NCBI GenBank assembly: GCA_027625915.1 | Contig: JANTQA010000070.1 | Coordinates: 12,033,001-12,097,000, forward strand | Direction of reading: 5' to 3' | Length of the DNA: 64,000 nt | DNA from: Anaeramoeba flamelloides | Lineage: Eukaryota; Metamonada; Anaeramoebidae | The notes under the pieces: generated by a model | What the model was told of the DNA's origin: nothing | Seen by the model: only the letters and a program-made list of their open reading frames with translations | Databases searched by the model: none | Translations under genes and position numbers: made by a program | In this document: positions 23,947 to 36,500 of the stretch, piece after piece | How positions within the stretch are numbered: position 1 is the first letter of the stretch | Layout: every line of letters begins with the position of its first letter

Positions 23947-26900
23947 TTATACAAGTTCTATAGAATAACCACCAAAATGAAATTCTGCAATTAATTCGAC
24001 TGAATTTGGAATTGAATTGGTCAGTAAATAAATCCTTTCTCCATTGTTTTTAATAACATTCAATTCTCTTTTATCCATGTCTAATATCAAATTTATTGTA
24101 TCCCCGATGACACATTTTGTACAAAAGGAGGAAACAGATCCCCTAAGATGCTTTTGACCACATTTAACACAATATGCGAAACCATTGTTTATTAAAGATC
24201 CTTGTGAACCAGCGGCTATTACCCCAATCAATAAACAACCACCATATGCTGAAACTTTTCTAATTTTGATGGGTATATAATGAATCCCTGTAACATAGAC
24301 CTTCTTGCCCTTTACAACATAACTTAACCCCCCAGTAAAGCCACCACGGTGAGTAGCAATTTTATCGTTATTTGAGATTTGGATTGACTTGCCACACTTA
24401 AGTGGATCCCAAGATTCTGCTTCCTTTGAAACTTTAACCATCAGCTCATTAGACACTTTTTGTTCATTAAAATAAATATTGACTTGATAGTTTCCTGTAT
24501 ATTGGGGAACCCATTCTCCAATCCATAGATTATCTTTTTTGAAATATTGAAAATCCTTGATCAATATATCACCAACTTTATTCTTATTCTTATTCTTATT
24601 CTTATTATTCTCATTATCTTCATTTTTCTTGATTATTGACTTGATTTTTATTTTTCTATTAATTAATTTTTTATATAAAGTTTTATCATTTATTATTGTA
24701 ATTTTAATTTCGAAACACTCATTAATCCGAGAAAAATTCTTAATTGCTACATTAATATTCTGGATTTTAATTTGGTCTTGGAATGTTAATTCTTGCAATT
24801 GATCTATTATCGGCATTGTCACCAAGGTCGTTGGCTCTGAAACTTGAACTACTAATTCGTTTTTTAAATTGCTTATCATTTCCTTCCCTTTCTTAATTGA
24901 GACCAATTTTACTATTAATTCGTTTGGATCAAGACTTTTTTCTTCGTCATTTATAAATATAAGATCTTCATTAATTTTGTACAATTGCTTTAAATTATCT
25001 GTTTCAATCGTTAATTGTTCATTAAGTTTTTCAATTTTATTTTGTCCATTTTTTTGAACCCATACTTTTAACACATCCCTTTTTTGTTCAATTTTTTTGT
25101 GTAATAATTGGATTTCTTCGTCTACATGATTTAAAAGTTGTTCTTGGTTTTGCTTGATCTGTTTCCTTGTATTTTTAATTTTATCCAAAAATATTGTTTG
25201 CTTTTGAATAATTTTGATCATTTTTTTCGCCTTGATTATTTCAATTTTTTTATAATATTCTAAAGATTTGTCAAGTGTTTCAATTTGGTGATTTTGGTGG
25301 GTCGAAAACTGGCATTTATAACAAACCAATTCTTCACATTCTCGACAAAATAAATCCAGTGTTTCTTTATGTATTTCACACAGTAATATGGTAGAGGATG
25401 TTTCTATAAGAATTGGAGATTAATTAAAATAATAATAACTAATTAGTAATGAATTATATTTATCTCTAAACTAAATTCCAAAAATTTTGGACACGGTATA
25501 AGCAGTTGAAAGAATAACAATATTGCACTTTACATTCAATTTGGAAATAATTTTTGATTTTAAAAACTATTTCATTTTTTGTCTTTTTTTGTTTTGTTTT
25601 CATTTCCTTTTTTCTAGTTATGTAATCTGTTTCCTTAGATCTGGATTTTTTTTTCTATAGCTGATAGAAGGTTAAGGTTGAGTTTGTTAATAAAGAGAAA
25701 AAACCACATACAATTGGTAGATGGTATCTTTTTCATTTGATCGATCAACAATTGTTGGTGAAATTTCAACAAATATTTACCAATACAATTTTTAGTTTTT
25801 CTCTATCATCATTTTGGGATACACACTCGTTTTGATTTTTTTGTTTTATATTTTTTTTCTTTTATTTGAATTAAAATGATTACTTATTAAAACATTAATA
25901 CCGGGTAACATGAATGTGGTTTTGTATTAGGTTTGGAAAAATATAATAAATTGAGTTTTTTTTTTTTTTTGCCTATTTTTGATTTTGCGTGTCCAAATTT
26001 TTGGAATGGGGTTTATATTGAAATATTGAAATATAAATAAAAGATATTTTATTAAAGTTGTTTGAAAATTATTTTTGAGTCTTAAATGTAAATATCTTTT
26101 GAGAATGGGAAATAATTCTTTTTTTAAAAAACATCAAATATTTTTATTGTTCGGAAATCTTTTTTTTTTGTTTTTTTTTTGAGAGTTTTTTTATAACATT
26201 TGTTATTTTTGAAAACTTTTTACTTTTTTTCCCTGGCTGTATTTCCTTTTTTAAGTTATTTGGGTTCCTTGGTTTCCTTGGGTTCTTTGGTTTCCTTAGG
26301 TTCCTTCGGTCCCTCCTCTTTTTGTTTTAAGTGTTTGGGGTGGTGGTAAAAGGAATAAAAAATCATACTAAGAATTGATAAACTTGTTCATAATTAGATC
26401 TTGGATGAAGTAACTTGATCTGATCAGATCTTGAACAAACTGGACTTATGCAACCAAATTGAACTGAAATCAACAGAAGTGAGAAAAATTGACCTTTAGA
26501 CATTCTATTCACTGAGTCGTTACTTAGAATGGGTTATTACTGTAGAGTTGTTATCTTGTACTGGGATTTTACAAAAACAAGATTTGGGAAACTTGATTAA
26601 ATAATAAAAATTAAAAATGAATTTTTTTCAAATTGGTTTCCGAAATCCGAATTTGAGAAAGAAAGTACTATGAATTCAGAGATATTTAATAATTTACAAG
26701 GTTCTTATGTGTAAATATTTAGATTTTTATTTTGCTTTTGTTTGATTTTACTTTTTTAATAATTTTCAAAAATTCTGTTTCCATAATCCAGTAATCAAGA
26801 AAAATAACCTTTAGAATCTTATTCTTTTTAACTGGGGATTTGGAAATAAGAATATGCCAATTAACAATCTAAAATAATAAAGTTGATTTTGTTTCTTTTC

Positions 26901-29900
26901 AAAAAAATTTTCTAGGTAATGATGAAATTTTTTAGTTGATAATATTATACAACCTTTGCTTTTTTAGAATTTTTCCAAGTAGAATTTTCGAAATTTGAAT
27001 TTTGAAAAAAAAATTTGATAAATTAGATTATCCTTCAAAAATCTTTTTATTTATTTATTTTTTTATTATTGAAGAGAGGTGATTAAAAAAAAAAACCTAG
27101 GCACTTGCTGAAACACTAAACTTGTATTTCGAGTTTTTTTGTTCTGAGCTATAATTTAGGCAAAGTTATAACTCAGAGGATATCTTTTCTTTAAAAAATG
27201 AAAAGAAAAAATGATTTTTATTTCTAAACAAATACAAGTTAAAAGAGAAAGAAAAGCAAGAAAGAAAAAGAGATTGAAAATTAAGAAATAAAAAAGATTA
27301 AAAAAATTAATTATAACAAATTTTTTTTGTACCCCAAGTGTTGAATGGGTTGGTGGTCGTTTCCTTTTATGTCGATTTTTTTGGATCGCAAACATAGTTT
27401 GTAAAAATAAAGAGATCTAAATATTTTAACAACTATAGATCAAATGAAATAGATTACTTTACTATTTGTAGCAAAATAAATGGAACAAAATTTTCATTCA
27501 GCTTTCTAAAAAAAGATTTTAATAAATCATTGTAATATTTCAAAATTTGTAATTCTGTAAACAAGCTTAAATTATTAATTTACCTTTTAGAATTGAGAAC
27601 TGTGATGATTTATTTGAATCTTTGAGAGGTGTGATTTTTTTGGAAAGCTGAAAGAAAATTTTGATCTTTTTATTTTGCTACTTAACAGTATTAAGATTTA
27701 ATTTAGAACTTTATAGATGATTTGTATCTACAAAGTGCTATAAACTCTTTTATTATTCAAATAATTAAGAAAAGAAAAAGAAAAAGAAAATTCTTTTTTA
27801 TTTTGAACAGATCAAAAAATGAAAAAGATGTTAAATTTATGATCATAAAATTAATTTTTGATTATTTTACTAATTTATTACGTTTTTTTTTGAAAAGAAT
27901 ATTTTTTGATCTTTTAACACATAGCGGTTCGATAAAACAAATATAGAAAAATTGGTAATTAAAAGAGATACAAATAATCTTTTTTACCCATTTCAATGAC
28001 CATAAACCTTAAACAAAGTTGATTACCATGTAAAATATTTTTGGTTATTTTAATCAATACAGATCGAATCTTGATTTGCAAAAGCAGAAACCCATACTCT
28101 TTTTTATAAGGAAAATAATTTGATGTTGAAAGTGAAAAAAATTTTGCGGTTGACAAAAAATTTTTGTACAGTTGTTTCAATAACCCGTATTGACTTTTCT
28201 AAATTTTGTTTTTCAGACTTTAAACTGTTGTTTTTAAAATTTTGTGTTTTTTTTTTTTTTTTTTTTTTTTTTTTTGAAGAGAGAAAATTGCTTTTCTCCT
28301 GTGTGCCCTAATTTCTAAACTTTTTTTAGAAATTTTGTTAAAGAATCACAAATTTTATTATCACTTACTAATGATAATATATATGATGAATTCTTTTTTA
28401 TTAATAATATCTCTGATATTATTAATTTTTTTTATTTTTTCAAAAAATTCAGATGTCCAGATTTTTCGATTTATTTTATAGGCCGGACAGTCCCATAAAA
28501 AATGATCGAAATCTTCAATGATATCAATATTTAACTTTTCTTTACATAAATCACAATTTTTATTTTTATTTTTACTTGTTACATAAGAGTACCTATTTAA
28601 ACAATTAGTAAAATTTCGAAATTTTAGAATTGTTTTTTGAAGCTTTCCAGTTTAAATATTTTTGTTGTTTGAAATTGCAATTTTGTTGTTTTATAATTTT
28701 TAGATATTGTTGAACTTTCCAACTAGGTGAATTTTCCAATTCGGTTAATCGAAAAACTTTTAATTCTAAATCTAATAATTTTAATCCCTTAGTGTGCCAA
28801 TTAATATTTTCATTTTCCAATTTTCGAAAATTTAGTATTGTTTTTAAGATTTTTTTAAATTTAAGAAATCTAATTTTTCTATCAATTTATATTTTCTTCG
28901 GTATATTTTTAATCTAGCGAGATCAATTTTTGCTTCAGTTTTATAAATTAATCGAGGTGAATGGATATTAATTTGTAAGAAATTTGTGACTGTTTTATTG
29001 ATAAATCTATCAATTCTTTCAAAATCATTTTGTTTCAAGTCAAATATTTCAAGACCATAATAAAGTTGACTTAAAATGAGAGCTTTGAAAGAAGTTATTT
29101 TGACTCCATTGTTGAGTTTATTTTGTTGAAACAATCGATTAAGTGTTTCCAAGGACTTTTCCACTTTTTTGAAATTATATTCAAGATGCGTGTTTTTTTC
29201 TAACCAAATCCCAAGATAAAAAATATCTTTTAATTCTTTTTTATATTTGGTTTTTTTTATTATGTGGGTTCATCCCGAATCTTTTTATTATTTCAAAAAT
29301 ACTTTCTAAATTAATTTTTAGAGAGATTAATGGCCCTTTCATAATAAGAATAAGATCATCTGCATACATTTGAACATGAACAGCTAAAGTTTTTAACTTT
29401 TCTAGTAGGAAATGAGATATAAATGCGAAGAGAATTGGTGATAAGGGATCTCCTTGATAAACTCCAATTCCTTCTTTTTTTGTAATATCTCAAGAGCCAA
29501 TTTTTAATTGTTTCATTTTTTGATAAATTTTTTAATAGATTGATATATTAACGAGTGTTGTATAGAGTCAAAACATTTTTGTATATCTATAGTAACTACA
29601 AAGTATTCTGTATTTTTTTTTTTTATTTTTTATTTTTTTAAATTTTCTTAATAAATTTAAAACAGCAATTCTTGTTCCAAAATATTTTTTAAATCCAAAT
29701 TGTTTTTTTGAAATCAAGTCCCATGAGTCTTGAATTCCAATGTATATTAATTTTAAAAAAAATCTTGGAAGAGATTGATTTATAGAGATAGGTCGATAAT
29801 TTAATGGTTCGCCTTCATCCCCCGATTTATGAATAAATAATAAATTTCTTTTTTTAATAAAATTTATACTTTTTTCAGTTTCGTCTGTTATCCAATTTAA

Positions 29901-32176
29901 AAAAATAAAATTTTGTGTTTTTATCTGTTGTTATTAAAATTTTTAAATATTGTTTTGGGTTTTTAATTATTGTAGAAAATGAAAATCCTTCAAGAGTGTG
30001 TTTGTTTTTACAAAACGAAGTCTATCTTGAAAATAATACATTTACTCTCGTATCAAGAGATGTAAATTTATTTATTCAAAGATCCTCAAAAATATTTTTT
30101 TCTTCTAATTGAATGAAAAACCCAAAGATCTTTTTGTAACCAATGAGTATTGAAATTTTTTAAAGATCTAATTGGCTCTCATTATTAATTTTTTTGAAAT
30201 AGAATTTATTTTCAAATGATTCAACCAAGGCTCTTGTTGAATATTTTTAAATTGTATAAAATTTCAATTGATTAACTTTTTTTTCTATTCTGGAATATTA
30301 CTTCATTTAGGATTCTTATCTCTCCCAATATATATAACAAAAAAAGAAGCAAATAAATAAATAAAAATTAAGATCACAAGAGATGATTTTAAGGCTAATG
30401 GACGACCTCGGTTTTTTTGAAAATTCATGAATAAAAAACCAATTTTGATAAAATTTTATATTTTTATTTCTTATTATCCCAAATACTACTTGAATTTAAG
30501 AAGAAAAATTCCGGGACTACCAGTTCTTCAAAATATTTATTAAAGGGGTTTTATTGTAAAAATCATTCCATTCACCAATCACACAAAAAACATTCCAATA
30601 ATTTTTATTCTTAGATATCTGAAATAACTCTTTTTTTATATGTACTAAGTTAATTTGATCTCAGTAGAAATCATTTTGAGTCTTTTATTTAATTAAAATT
30701 TGATTTTTAAATTTATTTGTCAAATTAAAAACTTTTTTAAAATCAAAAGTAATTTTTGACAAATAAAAAAATCCAAAAGTAAAATAAATTTTTCAAAGAG
30801 AGACAATAAAAAGAATCTCCAAAACTGATGATTAACAACAACTATAACAGCACATCTCTTTAAACCTTGGTTTAGTTTTGGAATATTTCAAAGATGAGGG
30901 AAATTATTACCAAATGAAGAAACACTGAAAATTTAAAATGAGAGAATAACTTTGTTTGGATTAAAAAAAAGTTCCTACTTTGCTGATCAGCCCACTAATG
31001 AGACAAGAAACTCACCCAAACATTGGTCTCTTACAAAAATAACAAAATTGTTTCTCACAAAGGAAAATGGAAACCAAAATTTTAATCGATGTAAGATTAA
31101 TTGACCAAAGTAAAAATTGAAAATAAAGTGAAATTTTCATAAATCATATCATTTCAAAAAAACTTGAAAAATTGATATCTAATTTTTGCACATTTAGGAG
31201 CTACAAAACTGTTTTTCCTAAAAGCTTTGTCTCTTTTTTGTTGTTGTTTTTTTTTAATCGATCAAACTGAAAGATTTGGTAGTTATATGGTTTTGTTGAC
31301 AAGTTTGTTAAAATTTTGATTGAGTTAGTTCAAAAATAAAAAGATTGAACTTGGAAGGTTTTATAAAAATGATTTGACAAAATGATCTCATCTAAGTAAA
31401 TATTGTTTGGTTTGGAAAGTATAAGGTTTTATTGAATCTGCATTTTTAAAAAACAACAAAATAAAAACCTAAACCAACATCAGTTAAAAATAAAAACGAG
31501 AACCTGTTAAAAAAAAAAATACAACAGTTATTTACAAAAACAACACAAAAAATTTTGAAAAACACAAACAAAACCCTCAACACGGGTTATTGAAACAACT
31601 GTAACTGTTGTGAAAATATAAAGTCTTGTTGATTGTTCATTCGAAAGTGCACAAATTTTGAATGGCTCTGTAAAATTGAATGGTTGTGCTTAAGCGATTT
31701 GGGAATTTTGCAATTACCAATTTGACATTATTTGTTTGTTTTTTAAATTTTTTTCTTTTTGTTGTTCGAAAGAAGATTTTGTTTTCAAGAGAGGATCTCG
31801 ATAAAACAATCTCTAAAACTAAGGCTTTCAAGAGAGAGTTTTCTGCAACAATACCAAAACTTGTATAGACCTCTTTTCATCACTTTAAAAAAAAAATTCT
31901 TTATTCAAACTTTTTACAAAAAGCTTTTATGGAAAAAAATAATAAAAAAAGAAATTAATTCAAACCATTTGTAATTGGAACACGTTTGTGTTTTTTAAAA
32001 AGCATGTTTAAGGTATGGATTTTGTCACAATTATCACAATAAAAATATTTGCATGATTTACAATAAAGTGTTGCATTAATAGTCTTTCCATCTTCTTTAC
32101 ATATATCACATAGCTTTTCATTGTTTGATTGAGTGCTTGTTATAACACCAATTGGGTGGTTTACGGATTCTATCAT
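23947..32176 (-). CDS. Double B-box, coiled-coil, filamin-like, SPRY protein (2 exons)
   Basis: Exons 32176-31966 and 25403-23947 join in phase 1 to 555 residues. The first zinc-binding box has Cys23, 26, 39, 42, 47, 50 and His54, 63. The second, just across the junction, has Cys79, His82, Cys90, 93, 98, 101, His106 and 109, the spacing of a type 2 B-box. A Lys/Glu/Gln-rich coiled coil follows (about 115-240). Next comes a filamin-like immunoglobulin segment ending in GEWVPQYTGNYQVNIYF, and then a SPRY-like C-terminus from SWDPLKCGKSI to the end. The order resembles TRIM proteins without a RING, so no ubiquitin-ligase activity can be assumed. A second Cys cluster (CVKCGQKH...CTKC) interrupts the SPRY part and may bind zinc. 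The exon link rests on phase and B-box continuity; the function is unknown. Confidence 0.78.
25475..26007. mobile_element. Inverted-repeat element D, copy 1 (about 533 bp)
   Basis: The left ATTCCAAAAATTTTGGACACG-type end and right CGTGTCCAAATTTTTGGAAT end are inverse copies of about 20 bp. The interior resembles 47600-48110 in the same orientation (for example the TTTTTGTTTT...CATTT block and the GATCGATCAACAATT block). No coding capacity was found. Confidence 0.6.
26256..26366 (-). other. Short open frame with KEP/KET repeats, significance unclear
   Basis: On the minus strand an ATG at 26366 opens 36 codons ending in four alternating KEPK/KETK units before TAA. The DNA is an 18-bp tandem unit built on GGTTCCTTGGTTTCCTT and is richer in G+C than its surroundings. 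It lies in the same orientation as the B-box gene, inside its long intron. It could be a minisatellite, a remnant of an alternative exon, or a chance frame; no family is recognised. Confidence 0.3.
27460..27690. mobile_element. MITE-like element F, copy 2 (231 bp)
   Basis: It has about 54-bp terminal inverted repeats: left TACTATTTGTAGCAAAATAA through CATTCAGCTTTC, with the complement on the right ending AACAGTA. It is uninterrupted and has no coding capacity. Other copies are at 4578 (interrupted), 32256 and 56708. Confidence 0.78.
28380..29900 (-). pseudogene. 5'-truncated LINE fragment: reverse transcriptase to zinc knuckle
   Basis: Translating the minus strand in pieces gives LINE reverse-transcriptase blocks in order: HKSGDEGEPLNYRPIS (near 29820), QFGFKKYFGTRIAV (29700), GVYQGDPLSPILFAF (29450) and QMYADDLILI (29360). 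The thumb/connection follows (29164-28844), then a CCHC-type knuckle CDLC...HFLWDC (28560-28490). No endonuclease part is present, so the copy is 5' truncated, as is usual for LINEs. Several stops and frame changes break it. It is clearly related to, but much diverged from, the element at 33.4-40.1 kb. Confidence 0.8.
30405..31100. repeat. Dispersed repeat G, copy 2 (about 700 bp)
   Basis: It aligns with 14390-15095 in the same orientation over its whole length, with many substitutions. No coding capacity or terminal repeats were noticed. Confidence 0.65.
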
Positions 32177-32255
32177 TTAAATTACTTTAATATATCAATT
32201 AGGAATAAAAAGGAAAAAATGAATAAATTACACTAGAATTTAAAAGAAATAAGAA

Positions 32256-32483
32256 TACTGTTAATTGTAAAATAAAAAGATCAAAATTATCTTTCATCAT
32301 TCAAAAATAAAAATCAGCAACTCCCAAGAATTCAAATAAATCATCAAAGTCCCCAATTCTAAAAAGTAAATTACTTATTAAAGCGGTTTATTAAAATTAA
32401 AAATTGGAAAGTTTTGTAATTTAAAAATCTTTTTTTGGAAAGCTGAATGAAAATATTGATCAATTTATTTTTCAACAAATAGT
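32256..32483. mobile_element. MITE-like element F, copy 3 (228 bp)
   Basis: The left end is TACTGTTAATTGTAAAATAA and the right end finishes CAACAAATAGT. The GGAAAGCTGAATGAAAAT segment on the right matches the family terminal repeat. The left arm is more diverged than the right. Confidence 0.65.
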
Positions 32484-32567
32484 CGAAATATTATCAAAGC
32501 GGTTTAGGAGTGTATTATCCAAAAGCATGTATACTTCAAAATATCCAAAAATTCAAATTATTAAAGT

Positions 32568-33074
32568 AGTGAAAAAATTACCAGATATAAAAAAAAATAC
32601 ATGACGAGATTTTTAATTATGAATATTAGTAAAATTGATTTTGTAATTTTGAAATATTTAAAATCAAAATCCTTTTTTTTTTTTTTAATTAAGAAGCACA
32701 CTGTTACAATTATAACTCACCCTCTTATTAGAATGATGATAAATTTAATTACACGGATTGAAAACACCATTCAATCAATCAAAAAACCCAGAAGAAAAAT
32801 TATCATTTTCCAAACTCTAGTAAACCTCAATAAAACTCTATGGTTTTTCAAAAAAAGTTGATCTACATTATGTTATCAAACAATTACTTGAGTATTCTAT
32901 TGACACCTTACTTTGATGAACTTTAGGTAGGTTTATTACTTGATTCATAAAAAATTTGGTAATTTATAAAAAGGGTTTGATTGGAAATATTTGAAATTAC
33001 ACAAAAATTTTACGAATATTAACTATTAAAAATCTTTACGGGGATTATTTTCATGTTCGATATTATTTTCATTC
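32568..33074. mobile_element. MITE-like element A, copy 3
   Basis: It has the same orientation as copy 1. The left end is AGTGAAAAAATTACCAGATA, and the diverged inverse end lies near 33005-33074. The interior carries ATTAGAATGATGAT and CATTCAATCAATCAAAAA as in copies 1 and 4. Confidence 0.7.
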
Positions 33075-33507
33075 TTATAAATAAGATTAATTCAAATAAT
33101 TGGGATTTCTTAATCTAATGCCCCTAACAAACTTTTTTTCTGGGAAGATTATTGAAAGCATGAATGCAATTAATGGTTTTTTATTGATACAATTCTCTGA
33201 ATTTTCTGAGTCTTTGGTTTATTGATATGGGTTAAGTGTAATACTTAAACTGTTAAAGAGAGAATTTTGAAGTGACTAAATTTGTGTCTCCTAATTCAAA
33301 GAATATTTAAGACCTAGGTCTATAATATAGTCATTAGGGGAATTTTAAACTTAATTTAGTTTTCTAAAATATTAGAAGAGGGGGAAAAAAGTAAAGAGTG
33401 TTCCATAGGTTGGACCTATGGAGGAAGAGAAAAAAATAAAAAAGAGAGTTAAAGAAATCTGAGGGGTGTAATAAGTGTAACCTATTTTTCAGATGGGTTT
33501 GACAGGG

Positions 33508-36500
33508 TTATTTGGATTTGAGTGCATTTTTCCTTATAGCATGTTGAGTCATGTTGGTTATAAGGTACTCAATTGTTATGTCATATATCACTTTTACGTT
33601 CATTTTTCTGAAGAGTTCATCTGTATCTTCTCTGGTAATGATATTAAAATCGAACCCCTCGATGTTTTTAAGATCATTTTTCCAGAATTTCCTAGTTTTT
33701 TCATATTTTTCGCATTTCCATATGAAATGGTCAACATCATCAACTTTTTTATTACAACAAGGGCATATTTTGGAGTCTATACCTGGTTCCCATTTGTATA
33801 TGTACCTACATAAGCCATTTGAGAAGGATTTAAGCTTAAATAGGGTTGTTGAGGATTTCCAGCTTAGATATGGTTGTTTTTGCGCAAAGTTATTTGGAAA
33901 TTGAGCAATCTTGAGATATTTCTTCAGTTTCCAATTCTTTTCGCCTATAGATGAATCGACTTTATTTTGTATGGTTTTAATGTGGGTTTCATGGAGTCTT
34001 TCTTTGATTTCTTTTTCCTCCATGTTTTCCCAGTCTATACCTTCGATTTCATCTAATTTGAGGTCTTTATTTAAGTACTCAAGTTCCAATTTTTTCAGTT
34101 TCTTGAGGAATTTAGCTTTTCTTTTTTAGTATCATATGTTTTGTGGGCTCGGTTCTAGTCTCCCATCTTATGATATCGGTTGGTGTGCCTATGTTGACTT
34201 TGATAATGTTTTTTATTTTTACATTAATCCAAGTTTCTATTTTCTCATAGTCTGTTTTCGTCAGGTTGAAAACATCTAGGCCATAGAGAACTTGGGGTAG
34301 GATAACTGCCTTAAAAAGTTGGATCTTTAGCGCATTTGAGAGTCTATCATTTGCGTAAATGTAGATGTATCTAGAAAAGTGGTCTTTGGCTTTATCTAGG
34401 TTTTTTTGAATGTGTTCTTTTTTGTCTAGCCATATTCCTAGGTATTTGATCTTTTTAAGGTTTTTTTCAGTCTCCTTTTCTGTTTTATCGTCATTTACCG
34501 TCAATCCATATTTTGTGATGATTGGGTAAATTTTTGTTTTTAATAATTTTTCAATTTCTAGTAGAGATTTACCTTCCATTATTAGGATCAGATCATCTGC
34601 ATACATTTGCGTGTGTATTGTATGTGGTTTGATTCTTTGTAAAATGAAGTGGCTAATATAAGCAAATATTATGGGGGAAAGTGGGTCTCCTTGGTATACT
34701 CCTGTCCCATTTCCATTATAATATTGTAAAATAAATTCTCTTATTAGGGGGTCTTTAATAAACTTTGGTGCTGTTTTGACAATTAGTTCATGAGGTACTG
34801 AGTCAAAACATTTTGCTAAATCTATTGTGACTGCCCAAGTGTGGTTCTTTTTTCTTTTCTTTTTTTCTTCATTGAACTTGTACAAGTAGTTTTTTACTGC
34901 TATTCTTGTGTCGAATTTTTTCCTAAATCCGAATTGAAGGGGATCAATATGGTCCCATGACTGTTCGATTTTTTTGTATAAGAGCTTAAGGAATATTCTT
35001 GCCAAAGCATTGTTAATTGAGATTGGTCTATAGTTTAGAGTTACTCCTTCATCTCCTTTTTTGTGAATGAAGAGTAGGTCTCTTTCCTTAATAAAGTTCA
35101 AGTTATTCTTATTTGGATTCTTTATCCAAGTTTGGAAGATTCTTTGCAGTGTTGTTATGAATTTTGAGTAGTTTTGCTGGTATTTTTGATCTTCTTTTTT
35201 TTTTAGTGTCTTTTTTGTACAGAAAAATTTTGTCGAATTGTTTAACTGATTTATTTTTAATCCATTTCAATTGTCCTTCTATTTCCTCTTTTCCGAAGAA
35301 GTTTAACGGTTTCAACGGTTTTTTTTTCTGTTTCATAGAAGGGTTTAGTGTTTTCTATTTCTTTGAGGAATTTTTTGTTGATTTTTTTCTTTATTGTGTC
35401 TATGTGTTCTTTGTATTCTCTTTCCATTTTGGGGTTATTTTTGATCATTTTGAGGTTATTTCCTCTTATTTGATTGTAGTGTTTCCACCAGTTTATGTTA
35501 TTGAGTTTGAATTCCGTATTGATTTTTTTCAGAATTTTTTCCCAATTTTTTTTTTTTTTTCTCTAATGATTATTTTTTTGGTGGATGGGTCTGATATAAA
35601 GTCTATCATTTTTTGTAAAGTAATGTAGTCATCATACTTTATATCTTGTATTAAGTGAATTTTTTTTCGAAATTTCTGTTGAAATTTTGAGAAGTTTTCT
35701 TTATTTAATTCTTCGTTTTCGAAGTTTGAGATGAATTCCTCTTGAAATTTGGATTCGTCTCGGCAAGAGAAGATTTCTCTAATTTCAAGATCTTTTTCTA
35801 TTTTGATCTCATTTATTACAGTCAGTTTCACTTTTAAGGCACAAACTTTCAATGAAAATTAAGGCACAAAAAAATCTCAAATTAAGGCACAAAATTTGTA
35901 ATTTTAATTTTTACAATTTATTTTTACTAGAATTTGAATTCTGTGCCTTAATTTGAGATTTTTTTTGTGCCTTAAATTTCGTTGAATGTTTGTGCCTTAA
36001 AAGTGAAACTGACTGTACCATTTTATGGTCTGAGAGTCTGATTAATTCAATTTTTTCATTTTCTTTATTTTTTTTATTTTTTTTAATTTTTATTCGTTGT
36101 TTTTCTTTTGGTATCAGTGGAGTTATAAGGCATTTATTGATTCTTTCCTTTAGTCTTATATTTTTCATGACCAGATGATCAATATTTCTAACTCTAGAGG
36201 GGATTTCATTTTGAATTATTTGGAAATTATTTTTTCTTAGTTCAGTTATTTTTCCCATTTGTTCGTTGTTCAAGTTGAAATCACCTCCTATGAGTATTTT
36301 CTCAATTTTCCAGTTCTCACTGATTTCTTTTTATTTTGTTTTTTGAATATTCCAACGAAGTCAATTTTGCCTTCTGGGTCCTTTTTGTCTACCATAGCAG
36401 TTAATTATGGTAATATTGTTTAGGTTAATTCCCATGAAGTCTTCATGATCAATTAGTTTTTCATTAATGAATAGTCTTAGGAAGGGTTTGAATAAGATTG

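Larger units (their letters stand above)
25404..31965 (-). other. B-box gene intron (6562 bp), repeat-filled
   Basis: On the minus strand the donor is GTTTGA (31965) and the acceptor CTTATAG (25404), phase 1, splitting a Glu codon between the two B-boxes. The intron contains an inverted-repeat element (25475-26007), a short KEP/KET-encoding tandem repeat (26256-26366), a family F MITE (27460-27690), a LINE fragment (28380-29900) and dispersed repeat G copy 2 (30405-31100). Confidence 0.72.
32177..33400. other. Region between the B-box gene start and the LINE 3' side
   Basis: It holds two MITE-like elements (32256-32483 and 32568-33074) within about 80 bp of the B-box start codon and outward. 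Any promoter of the B-box gene must lie in or beside these elements. The last 300 bases are unassigned and may include the LINE 3' untranslated region. Confidence 0.55.

Noticed and set aside
33493-33904. Plus-strand open frames of 106 and 117 codons
   Set aside because: They lie antisense to the LINE C-terminal zinc-knuckle frame, which has clear family motifs.
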